A stretch of DNA of 43,770 nt, taken from assembly GCA_003151155.1 (NCBI GenBank), contig PLWX01000176.1, positions 1 to 43,770 of the forward strand, read 5' to 3'. This stretch comes from Acidobacteriaceae bacterium (lineage in GTDB: Bacteria; Acidobacteriota; Terriglobia; Terriglobales; Acidobacteriaceae). Every line of letters begins with the position of its first letter. The first letter of the stretch is position 1. Below, in pieces: positions 7,831-15,872 of this stretch. The notes under the pieces were generated by a model. That model was not told the DNA's origin and searched no databases. It was given only the letters and a program-made list of their open reading frames with translations. The translations under genes and the position numbers were made by a program.

Positions 7831-9027
7831 ATGATCACTGCACAGGGAAAATCCACCGGCTTTGCAAGAAAAGGTTCTGTCGCTTCGCAAGGCCAGCCGC
7901 GTACCGGGCGCTTCTATCGCCCGGAATTAGATGCCCTGCTTTTTTTTGCAGCCTTTGGCGTCATCGTCTTCCATTCCTTTCCCAAAGATATTGCCTTCTG
8001 GACCTCGCGCGGTTTCTCTCCGCACGTTGCCGCCCTCATCTACAGCGCGGTGGGTGCCGGTGGCTTCGGTATGGACTTGTTCTTCGCCCTCAGCGCCTTC
8101 CTCATCACCGAACTCTTACTACGTGAGCGCGAGCAACGCGGCACCGTCGATGTCAAGGCCTTCTACATCCGCCGCATCCTCCGTATCTGGCCCCTCTATT
8201 TCTTCTTTATCGCCCTCGCCGCCGTTCTTCCTTTCATTGACAAGACCCAGAACGTCGGCTGGCCCTACGTCGTCTCGTTTCTGTTGCTCGCCGGTAACTG
8301 GGTGGTTGTGATCCTTGGCGATCCAACCTCCGTCATCATGCCCCTCTGGAGCGTTTCCGTCGAAGAGCAGTTCTATCTCATCTGGCCGCAAGTTGTCCGC
8401 CGCCTCGGCAAGCGTGGCATTCATTTCCTCTGCGTAGCCATGCTCCTCGTCGGCGCCCTCTCTCGTTTCCTCCTCGTCCACAACCACCTCGGCGGCAACT
8501 TGATCTGGTGCAATACCTTCGCCCGCTTGGATCCCATCGCTTTGGGAATCTTGTTCGCCTTCGCTGCCCGCCGATATTCATTTGCGATCTCCGTGCCGTG
8601 GCGGATTCTCAGCGTGGCCATCGGAATCTCATTGTGGATGCTCGTAGGACGTTTCGGAAATCTTCACGTGCCCACCACCACCATGGCCAGCGCGCTCCTC
8701 GGATATCCCGCCGTCGCCATCGGAAGCATCTTCTTCCTCGTCAGCGCCTTTCGCGGTCCGGAGCATGGGTTCGGCTTCCTCAAACACCGCTCCCTCACCT
8801 ATCTGGGGCAAATTTCGTACGGCATCTACGTCTATCACGAACTCGGACTGCTGATTTCGCACCATCTCTTCGGCGCTTATACAAAACGCGCCGCCGGCTA
8901 CGCCGTCTACTGGGTCTTCGCCGTGAGCTCAACCATCCTCATGGCCGCAGTGTCCTATCAAGTGCTCGAAAAACCATTCCTCAAACTCAAGGAGCGCTTC
9001 ACTTTCGTCAAGTCGCGTCCGGCTTAG
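7831..9027 (+). CDS. Acyltransferase 3 family membrane O-acyltransferase (OafA-like)
   Basis: A 398-residue integral membrane protein with about ten hydrophobic segments. Family signs are the N-terminal FYRPELDALLFFAAFGVIVFHS with the conserved His in VFHS, MDLFFALSAFLITELLLRE, the basic loop FYIRRILRIWPLYFFF, and SVEEQFYLIWP. It moves an acyl group, usually acetyl, across the inner membrane onto a sugar hydroxyl of a surface polysaccharide. It follows the FkbM gene closely and both probably decorate the same glycan. The end, EKPFLKLKERF, is the usual one for the family. ATG 7831 places a normal cytoplasmic tail before the first membrane segment. Confidence 0.9.
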   Translation: MITAQGKSTGFARKGSVASQGQPRTGRFYRPELDALLFFAAFGVIVFHSFPKDIAFWTSRGFSPHVAALIYSAVGAGGFGMDLFFALSAFLITELLLREREQRGTVDVKAFYIRRILRIWPLYFFFIALAAVLPFIDKTQNVGWPYVVSFLLLAGNWVVVILGDPTSVIMPLWSVSVEEQFYLIWPQVVRRLGKRGIHFLCVAMLLVGALSRFLLVHNHLGGNLIWCNTFARLDPIALGILFAFAARRYSFAISVPWRILSVAIGISLWMLVGRFGNLHVPTTTMASALLGYPAVAIGSIFFLVSAFRGPEHGFGFLKHRSLTYLGQISYGIYVYHELGLLISHHLFGAYTKRAAGYAVYWVFAVSSTILMAAVSYQVLEKPFLKLKERFTFVKSRPA

Positions 9028-9122
9028 TGCCGACGCAGAGATCTCATACGCAACATTGCAACGTTGAAACCACCGGCTGCGAATTGCACGCTAAAGGCGC
9101 ACACAATCGCGTGCAGACCGCG

Positions 9123-9151
9123 TTGTCAAAGGCTGCGCGTTCGGCTATCAT
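9123..9151 (+). promoter_or_regulatory. Sigma-70-type promoter for the ACP/FkbH operon
   Basis: TTGTCA at 9123-9128 and TATCAT at 9146-9151 are separated by exactly 17 bases, each one mismatch from consensus. Transcription would start near 9158 and give a leader of about 38 bases before the TTG start at 9196. A 10-base palindrome, CTCAATTGAG (9179-9188), covers the ribosome-binding area and could be a regulator site; that role is speculative. Confidence 0.6.
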
Positions 9152-9195
9152 CAATACTCAAAGAGTAAGATTCACCTGCTCAATTGAGGTCGTAA

Positions 9196-10119
9196 TTGGA
9201 AATCGCTGCAACCGGTGTCACCAAACAACTGCTCGAAACCCAGCTCTCGGTATTTCCCGCGCACCAGCAATATCTGAATCGGCGCTTTGCGGGTACGACT
9301 GCTGACGAGCTTGCGTTTCTGGAGCAGCTTGCCATCCTGATCGCAAAGGTGATAGACGGGAATGTTATCGGCTACGCAGATGATTATCGATGGCTGGCCG
9401 AGGCTGTGGTGGATGAAGAGATCGAGTTTCGGCGCTCGGGCAAATACCGTTTTACCTCTTTCGACGAAGTGGAAAAAGTCGTGTATGCGGATAAGGTCTT
9501 CATGACTCGATACATGAATGGCCTTCTCCTGTCGCAGCTTTGGTGGCGCAATCACACCGACGTGATGCGGTTTTTCTGTGAGCAGTACCTTCCGGGAAAT
9601 CGTGAGGGCTTCCGTCATCTCGAAATTGGTCCAGGCCATGGTTTGTTCCTCTATTTCGCGGCGGCATCGAAGAACTGTGGCTCCGCCACAGGATGGGATA
9701 TTTCGCCGGCGAGCATCGACCTTGTGCGAAAGGTTCACGGAGTCATTGGTCTGAATCGTCCCGTCTCCTTGGAACTCGTCAACATTTTCGAAGGCCCTTC
9801 CGCACGCTTCGATTCGGTGACCTTCTCAGAGGTCCTGGAACACCTCGAGGAACCCAGGCGAGCGCTGGAAGTGATCTACGATCTGCTCGAACCCAATGGG
9901 CGCGCGTTTATCAACGCCCCGGTTAATTCTCCCGCGCCGGACCATATTTCTCTATTCGGTAGCCCCGAGGAAATCGTCGAGATGATCCGCGAGGCTGGCT
10001 TCGAAGTGGAACAAACATTGTTTGCGCCGACCACGGGCGCAACGCTAGAACGCGCCCGGAAAGTGCGCTTGGCAATCTCAACCGCCGTTATCGCGCGGAA
10101 ACCGGAGAAAAAGTATTGA
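9196..10119 (+). CDS. Class I SAM-dependent methyltransferase
   Basis: A 307-residue protein with an N-terminal helical part of about 130 residues and a Methyltransf_23-like domain (about 140-270): HLEIGPGHGLFLYFAA (SAM loop), GWDISPASIDLVRKV, FDSVTFSEVLEHLEEP and YDLLEPNGRAFINAPV. The start codon is TTG 9196, preceded by GAGGT; no ATG occurs before the domain. Its stop overlaps the TTG start of the ACP gene by four bases (TTGA), so the two are translationally coupled. That coupling suggests it acts on an ACP-bound or ACP-derived intermediate, for example by O-methylating a glyceryl or hydroxyacyl group; this is inference. Confidence 0.82.
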   Translation: MEIAATGVTKQLLETQLSVFPAHQQYLNRRFAGTTADELAFLEQLAILIAKVIDGNVIGYADDYRWLAEAVVDEEIEFRRSGKYRFTSFDEVEKVVYADKVFMTRYMNGLLLSQLWWRNHTDVMRFFCEQYLPGNREGFRHLEIGPGHGLFLYFAAASKNCGSATGWDISPASIDLVRKVHGVIGLNRPVSLELVNIFEGPSARFDSVTFSEVLEHLEEPRRALEVIYDLLEPNGRAFINAPVNSPAPDHISLFGSPEEIVEMIREAGFEVEQTLFAPTTGATLERARKVRLAISTAVIARKPEKKY

Positions 10120-10361
10120 CGACCGATACCGAAATTGTTGACAAGCTGCGCGAGATGGTGAACACCCTCTTCGACGAATATACCGGCCCGGTGACACCGT
10201 CGTTGAGCGCGAACGATGTCGAGCAGTGGGACAGCCTTGGCACTGTGCAACTTGCGGTGATGATCGAGCAGGCATTCAATATTCGGTTCTCGACCGATGA
10301 AATTGCGAAGCTCGACAACCTGGGCACGATCGCCGAGATCATTGCTAAGAAACGGGGCTAG
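10116..10361 (+). CDS. Acyl carrier protein
   Basis: An 81-residue ACP/PCP-like carrier. The phosphopantetheine attachment serine is Ser40 in EQWDSLGTVQLAVMIEQAF, followed by IRFSTDEIAKLDNLGTIAEI, which makes the third and fourth helices. Length and helix layout are standard. It starts with TTG overlapping the preceding methyltransferase stop, and the hydratase follows two bases after its stop. It is not the housekeeping AcpP, which reads DSLDTVEL-like around its serine and sits with fab genes. It resembles stand-alone ACPs that pair with FkbH proteins. Confidence 0.92.
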   Translation: MTTDTEIVDKLREMVNTLFDEYTGPVTPSLSANDVEQWDSLGTVQLAVMIEQAFNIRFSTDEIAKLDNLGTIAEIIAKKRG

Positions 10362-10363
10362 GG

Positions 10364-10774
10364 TTGTCCATCAGACTCGGCGATACGGCGGAGCACGCCT
10401 TTGTGGTGGACGATCAGCAGATGAGCACGTTTCAGGCGCTCTCGAATGACTACAGTCGCATTCACACAGACGATGAGTATGCCCGGAGCCGCGGGTTCGA
10501 ACGCGCAATTGTGTATGGCGGCCTGATGCTGGCGCAACTCTCGCACGTATTAGGAAGAAAGATACCGGGGACGCTGGGGACCTCAGGACGGTGGCACATA
10601 GATTATCGAGCTCCGCTTTACGTGGGCGATAAAGCCGTGATACGGATGGAAGTGACATACGTTTCGAAAGCCACCGGTATTGTGGAAGGGAAGTTTGTGA
10701 TCAACGCCCGCGGAGCTCTGATAGCGACCGGAAAGGTCCAGAGCTTCGTTCCGACATCCGAGATTGCCGATTAA
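10364..10774 (+). CDS. MaoC-like hot-dog hydratase
   Basis: A 136-residue single hot-dog-fold protein of the MaoC/(R)-specific enoyl-hydratase type. The hydratase motif is visible as NDYSRIHTDDEYARSRGFER, with the catalytic pair Asp29 and His34, followed by AIVYGGLMLAQLSHVLG. It starts at TTG 10364, two bases after the ACP stop. The family reversibly adds water to trans-2-enoyl thioesters. Beside an ACP and FkbH it may form or dehydrate a 3-hydroxyacyl-ACP, or act as a thioester-binding partner. The substrate cannot be read from sequence. Confidence 0.85.
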   Translation: MSIRLGDTAEHAFVVDDQQMSTFQALSNDYSRIHTDDEYARSRGFERAIVYGGLMLAQLSHVLGRKIPGTLGTSGRWHIDYRAPLYVGDKAVIRMEVTYVSKATGIVEGKFVINARGALIATGKVQSFVPTSEIAD

Positions 10775-10795
10775 GCCGGAACTCCGCCCAAATTT

Positions 10796-12778
10796 ATGTC
10801 ATTTCGAATCGCGCAGCTGCCGTGGCGTCCTCCCGCCCCCGATGATTGGGGCCAACGATTAGATCGGCTGCTCTCAAACGTGAGTAGCGTTGTGAACGAT
10901 GTCGCCGAGAACGCGTCCTCGGTTACAGCGGACTTCGGAGTTGAGCTCCATGTTCTGGCAAATGCGCAGCTCGGCGATCTACAGCGGATCAAGTTAGGTA
11001 AGTGCGTCAAGAAATTATCGCCTTATCGGCAGCACCTCGCGCCGTTGCGGTCCTTTCGGCTGCTCGCGTTGAGCAATCGCACCTTATCCTGGTTCAATTC
11101 CGAGTTGAGCATCGCTGCTCCTGCCCGTGGGTTGTTTCTGTCGGTGATTGAAGGCGGATTCGACAGCGCTACATCAGTTGCTTTGAATGCAAGCACATCA
11201 GAAGGTCAGGAAGCTTACGACGGCGTGCTGCTGTTCTTTGATCACGCTGCCGTCGTGGCCCCGCCGCGCCTTCTCGCATCGGAAGAGGAAGATGCTTGCC
11301 TCAAAGATGCGAAAAACTGGTTGGGCAACGTAGCGCATTCTCTCAGAGAGAGATACGTTGCGCCGGTGATCCTAGCTACAATCCCTATCCCGCCCGAGCA
11401 TGTGGTCAGCGCAGCTGAAGGGTCGGTTGTGGGTACCTCGTCGCGATTTATTACGAAGCTCAACGAATTTATCGCAGAGGGCGGGAACACCGGAGATTGG
11501 ATCGTTTGGGATGTGCAGGAACTGGCAAACCAAGTGGGGACGCAGTCGTGGTTTGATCCAATTCGATTCCATCAAACCAAGGCGCCATTCGCCATCGAGC
11601 TGTGTCCGCTTGTTGCCGATCACTTTTGTAGCGTGATATCGGCGATGTGCGGCAAAGCCGGTCGCGCGCTGGTGCTGGACTTGGACAATACTTTATGGGG
11701 CGGGGTTATAGCGGATGATGGCCTGGATGGAATTCGTGTAGGGCAAGGCTCCCCGGAGGGCGAAGCCTACGTCGACTTTCAGAAATCTGTACTGCATCTT
11801 CGGGACCGCGGGATCGTCTTGGCAATTTGCTCGAAGAACCAAGACGACATTGCCCGGGAGCCGTTCGAACGCCATCCAGACATGCTGATGAAGCTCGAAC
11901 ACATCAGTTTTTTCCAGGCAAATTGGGCTGACAAAGCCACAAATTTGAAGGCAGTTGCGGAAGGTTTGAATCTCGGTCACGAATCGATCGTCTTCGTTGA
12001 CGATAACCCCGCGGAGCGCGCCAGGATTCGACAATTACTGCCACTGGTCAAAGTGCCCGAGATGGGAGAGGATCCGGCTTTCTTTCGGAGGATTCTGATG
12101 GCCTCTGGGTACTTCCGGCATCTCGTCCTTACGAAAGACGATATGCAACGGCTCGGTGCCTACACGGCAATGGCTGAGCGTGCGAAGGTAACCTCGCAGT
12201 TGGGAAACTACGCGGAATATCTGACATCCTTACAGATGCGGATGACGATTGCTCGCTTTGACAGCATCGGTCGGAAGCGCATCGTTCAGCTCATTAGTAA
12301 GTCGAACCAATTCAATCTGACGACTCGACGCTATAACGACGTGCAAATCGCGTCTATGGAAGAGGATTCGCAGGTCCTGGCCTGGCAAGTACGTCTGAGC
12401 GACAAATTTGGAGATCACGGGATGATAGCCGTCGTGATCGTTCGAAAAGAAGGTGATCGATGGATTATCGACACCTGGCTGATGTCGTGCCGGGTGCTGG
12501 AGAGGGGGGTAGAGCAGACGATCATGAACCATTTAGTCGCGCGCGCTCTCAAGGAAGGCGTGAAGCGCATAGAAGGCACATTCCTGCGCACGGATCGTAA
12601 TGCGCTGGTTGCGGATTTTTATCCGCGGATGGGATTCAAAGAAGTCTCGCGGCAATCGGATGACAGCTCAATTTCATACCTCCTTGATACGCATTGCTTC
12701 GAAGGCTTCAAGTCAACTATCGACGTGGAGTTGCTCGATGTGCGCGCCGCAAATGCCGCGCCTCAGGCGAATCGGTAA
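10796..12778 (+). CDS. FkbH-like HAD-IIIC protein, glyceryl-ACP synthase type
   Basis: A 660-residue protein. The N-terminal part (1-285) matches the SGNH-like FkbH N-terminal domain found in long family members. The HAD-IIIC domain begins near residue 290 with ALVLDLDNTLWGGVIADDG, containing the nucleophile pair DLDNT, followed by VLAICSKNQDD and IVFVDDNPAERARIRQLLP. A GNAT-like C-terminal part (about 490-640) contains KSNQFNLTTRRY and FYPRMGFKEV. Known of the family: FkbH proteins dephosphorylate 1,3-bisphosphoglycerate and load D-glyceryl onto an ACP thiol. The upstream ACP is the obvious partner. The 3' end overlaps the convergent GNAT gene by 16 bases. No ketosynthase is nearby, so this is not a polyketide starter system. 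Confidence 0.9.
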   Translation: MSFRIAQLPWRPPAPDDWGQRLDRLLSNVSSVVNDVAENASSVTADFGVELHVLANAQLGDLQRIKLGKCVKKLSPYRQHLAPLRSFRLLALSNRTLSWFNSELSIAAPARGLFLSVIEGGFDSATSVALNASTSEGQEAYDGVLLFFDHAAVVAPPRLLASEEEDACLKDAKNWLGNVAHSLRERYVAPVILATIPIPPEHVVSAAEGSVVGTSSRFITKLNEFIAEGGNTGDWIVWDVQELANQVGTQSWFDPIRFHQTKAPFAIELCPLVADHFCSVISAMCGKAGRALVLDLDNTLWGGVIADDGLDGIRVGQGSPEGEAYVDFQKSVLHLRDRGIVLAICSKNQDDIAREPFERHPDMLMKLEHISFFQANWADKATNLKAVAEGLNLGHESIVFVDDNPAERARIRQLLPLVKVPEMGEDPAFFRRILMASGYFRHLVLTKDDMQRLGAYTAMAERAKVTSQLGNYAEYLTSLQMRMTIARFDSIGRKRIVQLISKSNQFNLTTRRYNDVQIASMEEDSQVLAWQVRLSDKFGDHGMIAVVIVRKEGDRWIIDTWLMSCRVLERGVEQTIMNHLVARALKEGVKRIEGTFLRTDRNALVADFYPRMGFKEVSRQSDDSSISYLLDTHCFEGFKSTIDVELLDVRAANAAPQANR

Positions 12779-13764
12779 TAGATATCAGAATCAAGATATG
12801 ACAGGCGCGCTACTGTGTTGATCTGACTTGATGCCGATGTCAGATTATAGAGAGGATACTCAAAGTCCAATCTCCGGAATCCGGCATGCGCCAATGAGCT
12901 GATGATTGCTTTATCAACGCGCGACACAAGTGTATTGACCGAGCCGCCTCCCTGGTGCTCGATGAGTCTGAGGCAGCACTCGATACAGTCGGAAATCGCT
13001 TCCTCGCTGCCTGCGCTTACCAACAGCGCCGCCTTCCACTCTTCTGGTGTCTCGCGCGAACGCCAGGCAAGCGCGCTGGCCTCTGAATGCCGAGTTTCGC
13101 ACGACCAAGTCTCTAAACCGGGACACCGCAACAGCCGCCATTCGAGATCAGCGTGGGTGTACGACGGCTGAAACTTGCCTTCGGAACTGATCGCGCTCAG
13201 TGAGTCATGCCGAATATGTTCGAGCCCTTGGGAGACATTGACAGCATTACGATAGGAGCGAAAACGTGGGATGGGGAATCGATTCAGTGATCCTAGCTGA
13301 AGAGATGCTGGTAACACGCCCCGGCGCTTCAGGGCCATGGCGATCCCAGAAAGCGTCACATGTTTACGGAAAACTAGCCCAGCTGAGCCATCGCAGGTGG
13401 GAGAGATGCGAGATAAGATTTTCCTGGTGACATCTGCTCCCCCGAGAGCGACCGTCGCGTCGGAGCTTCTCTGGGCAGCATTGAGGAGCTGTAGGCCGTA
13501 CGCTCCGCGGACCGTGTGGCTGACCGACCAATCACACGCCCAGCAGCCATGGATGGAACGGCTCCCGTTAGAGAATTCGACCGGAATCAAGCCGATGAAG
13601 CCAGCGACGTCCTCGCCATGAACGAGTGCAAATCCACGCTCTCGGTCTGCCATGCTGACATTATCAAAATATTTCCATCGCGCGATGTCAGCATGCATTC
13701 CCACTTTTCCTAAATAGTCCACTAGGGATCTTGGCGATACTTGATGCAGCGGAACAATATCCAT
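12763..13764 (-). CDS. GNAT-like N-acyltransferase family protein
   Basis: A 333-residue soluble protein. Its first half resembles GNAT-type acyltransferases of polysaccharide loci: KVGMHADIARWKYFDN, GEDVAGFIGLIPVEF (the central strands) and HGCWACDWSVSHTVRGAYGL, in the place of the CoA-binding turn. The second half (about 200-333) holds DLEWRLLRCPGLETWSCE and a second GNAT-like unit without a clear motif. The likely role is transfer of an acyl group to an amino sugar; the acyl donor is unknown. It is convergent with, and overlaps, the FkbH gene, and is followed upstream on its strand by a NodB-like gene. Function confidence is moderate. Confidence 0.6.
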   Translation of the reverse strand: MDIVPLHQVSPRSLVDYLGKVGMHADIARWKYFDNVSMADRERGFALVHGEDVAGFIGLIPVEFSNGSRSIHGCWACDWSVSHTVRGAYGLQLLNAAQRSSDATVALGGADVTRKILSRISPTCDGSAGLVFRKHVTLSGIAMALKRRGVLPASLQLGSLNRFPIPRFRSYRNAVNVSQGLEHIRHDSLSAISSEGKFQPSYTHADLEWRLLRCPGLETWSCETRHSEASALAWRSRETPEEWKAALLVSAGSEEAISDCIECCLRLIEHQGGGSVNTLVSRVDKAIISSLAHAGFRRLDFEYPLYNLTSASSQINTVARLSYLDSDIYYRFA

Positions 13765-13830
13765 CTTTAATAACCACCCACGTGTTGCAATCTGAGAACA
13801 TCTTGTTATGTCGATATTAAGGTTAGCAGC

Positions 13831-14721
13831 TTACAAACTGCCGGTAGCGCGCACGGTCCTCAGAGCGGCAGTATCGATCGCCTTAAGCTCCTGATACCCC
13901 AGGATCCGGACCGAGGGATTTTTGGCAAGCGCGGATATGCAACGAAGGCTGGATTCAACCCGAAGATCGTAGTCATGGCTGCAAAGGGCACCCATAACAG
14001 TTCTCGGAGAACGTTGCAGCAGACGCGCGATATTACGATTAAAATCCTCGATACGGTCCGGGCCAGAACATCCAATCAACGTCTGTACGCAATTTATATC
14101 ACCCTGGCCGGTAGCGATGCGGAAAGGCTCTCCGGCAGGAATCGATTGAGTCATCAGGATTCGATGAGAGAACTGATTTCTAAACCACGGCGAATGTGAG
14201 AATGAGAAATCAAGGCCAAAACCTTTTTCGGCGAGCTTCGCCAAAAGGTCGCTGTTAACGAACCACCATCCGGCGGAGTAGATCGGCTGGATTGGAACTT
14301 TATATTGGTCGAACCAATCGAGGTCCGATTCAACCTGCTGCATGACTGAGGCTTTTACGAAGTTATTGCAACGGATCTCACTCTCATATTCCTGGAAGTC
14401 GTTAGGCGCTATCCAAAAGTGGCCATGATAACCAAGAGTTGCGACAGCGGCTAATTCGTGCATTCGACCCGCGATGGTATCCATGGATACGTGGGCTTTG
14501 GCAGCGCCATCTCGCACCCGCGCGTTGGCCCCACTCATCAGAGCACAGATCGGCTCCACCCCAGTCTCTTCAGCAAAACCATTACAGAATGAAATCAGGT
14601 TTTGAAATAACGTGTCGTCATACATCTGCTCCACGTGAAAGACGAACAGAAAGGCGCATTGTTTGTCCGGAAACGCAGACGGGCGGAGAGTGTAGTAGAT
14701 GCGCTTTAACACTTGTCTCAA
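13831..14721 (-). CDS. Putative polysaccharide deacetylase-like (NodB-fold) protein
   Basis: A 296-residue protein without a signal peptide. It has a TIM-barrel deacetylase look: strand-like FLFVFHVEQMYDD at the start, ATLGYHGHFWIAP with two His in the position of the NodB HxxxH metal motif, QPIYSAGWWFVNSDLLAKL, GFGLDFSFSH, and MGALCSHDYDLRVESS near the end. The metal residues are not in canonical spacing, so it is a diverged family member or an inactive relative. Its ATG overlaps the stop of the upstream GNAT gene (ATGA), so the two are coupled. Deacetylation of an amino sugar before re-acylation by the neighbours is a reasonable inference, not shown. Confidence 0.5.
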   Translation of the reverse strand: MRQVLKRIYYTLRPSAFPDKQCAFLFVFHVEQMYDDTLFQNLISFCNGFAEETGVEPICALMSGANARVRDGAAKAHVSMDTIAGRMHELAAVATLGYHGHFWIAPNDFQEYESEIRCNNFVKASVMQQVESDLDWFDQYKVPIQPIYSAGWWFVNSDLLAKLAEKGFGLDFSFSHSPWFRNQFSHRILMTQSIPAGEPFRIATGQGDINCVQTLIGCSGPDRIEDFNRNIARLLQRSPRTVMGALCSHDYDLRVESSLRCISALAKNPSVRILGYQELKAIDTAALRTVRATGSL

Positions 14722-15608
14722 AATATGTCCTTGGCTCCGGCAAACAGGTTGAACCTCGCGTCCGCGGTCTGCCGCTTTAAGTCAAAGAGAACCAGGGGCT
14801 CGGTGTGCATCGCTGGTCGAACCTGTTTAAAAAGTGCCGCGTACTGATTGGTGTGGTGCATTACAAATTGAATGTAGGTCGGTTTGTAAACGCCCACCAG
14901 TTTGGCGACGAGCTGCCCGAAGAAATGAGGGTTGTTGATGATCATGCCCCCGCAATCAAAGTAGGACAACGTGAGCGGACCCGCTTTTCGCTTCCGCATC
15001 CTACCCCAAATCAGATTGTGGTAGTCCTCCACGACCAAAATCTCGCCTCCAGATTCCTGCTTTTTGAGGACGATGAGCTGGTGTTCGTTCTGAGAGTATG
15101 AATTCTCAACTACCAGCGTTTCGATATCGCTCCAGTGGCGCAGATTCCGCGTCGGGAGCAGCCAGTTCGACGGGATCAGGGCCTTTGACATTGGAGACGA
15201 CGTGAATCCCAACTCCGAAGTGAAAATTGCGCCAGAATCGGCATTCGGAAAGCCGAGGATGAACGCAGAACCTCTCTCCTTGAGAATTGCCTTCGCTTCT
15301 TCTATCAGATTATTGAAGATGCGTTTCCCGCGATGATTAGGATTGGTCGCGGTCCAGCAACTCTGATGGCAATTCACGATATCCCCATTCCAGATAAGGT
15401 CGTGAGAGATGAATCCATTGAATCCGATCAATTCTTCACCGATGAATGCGCCAAGGTAGAGCGACGGCGAGACGGTGCTCTTGGTCCAGGTATTCAGGCG
15501 AACTCTTTGGCTGTGGATATCTGAGTTGAACGTGACGCGAAGCAGATTTGTCACCTTTGTCTCAGCGACCGGATCGAACAGATCCACTTCCTTGATGTCA
15601 TAATCCAT
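14718..15608 (-). CDS. GNAT-family acyltransferase
   Basis: A 296-residue protein. The N-terminal 150 residues are a GNAT fold: LYLGAFIGEELIGFNGFI (central beta strands), CHQSCWTATNPNHRGKRIFN (pyrophosphate-binding turn with NPNHRGKRIF in place of Q/RxxGxG/A), then NLIEEAKAILKERGSAFILG and FPNADSGAIFTSELGF. The second half is divergent. It is the first gene of a coupled pair with the deacetylase-like gene. It probably N-acylates a sugar in the repeat unit. The 264 bases upstream hold only a doubtful short ORF. Confidence 0.7.
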   Translation of the reverse strand: MDYDIKEVDLFDPVAETKVTNLLRVTFNSDIHSQRVRLNTWTKSTVSPSLYLGAFIGEELIGFNGFISHDLIWNGDIVNCHQSCWTATNPNHRGKRIFNNLIEEAKAILKERGSAFILGFPNADSGAIFTSELGFTSSPMSKALIPSNWLLPTRNLRHWSDIETLVVENSYSQNEHQLIVLKKQESGGEILVVEDYHNLIWGRMRKRKAGPLTLSYFDCGGMIINNPHFFGQLVAKLVGVYKPTYIQFVMHHTNQYAALFKQVRPAMHTEPLVLFDLKRQTADARFNLFAGAKDIF

Positions 15609-15872
15609 GGTGGGAGGCTTTCCTCAAACGGCATCGGATGTGGCTCGGACCAACCAAATGACCGAGCGCGGTTGCGACTTTATTGCGTTGTCCCAGAAGG
15701 ATTGCACAGAGCTCGAAGCGGATCAAGAGCGCAGGACTCATTTCCCTGGCGTCAACGTCAAAGGCAGCTCCGGTTCCATCAAATAGCGAAGGGTCCACGC
15801 CGCCACCGGGGTGCCTTGTATCGTCGGCGACCGTGTTCGATGTGTATCAGGAATTGAGTGGCCGGCCACCGC

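Noticed and set aside
15598-15798. Minus-strand open frame of 66 codons ahead of the GNAT gene
   Set aside because: GTG start without ribosome site and no recognised similarity, although the reading looks fairly protein-like; too weak to call.
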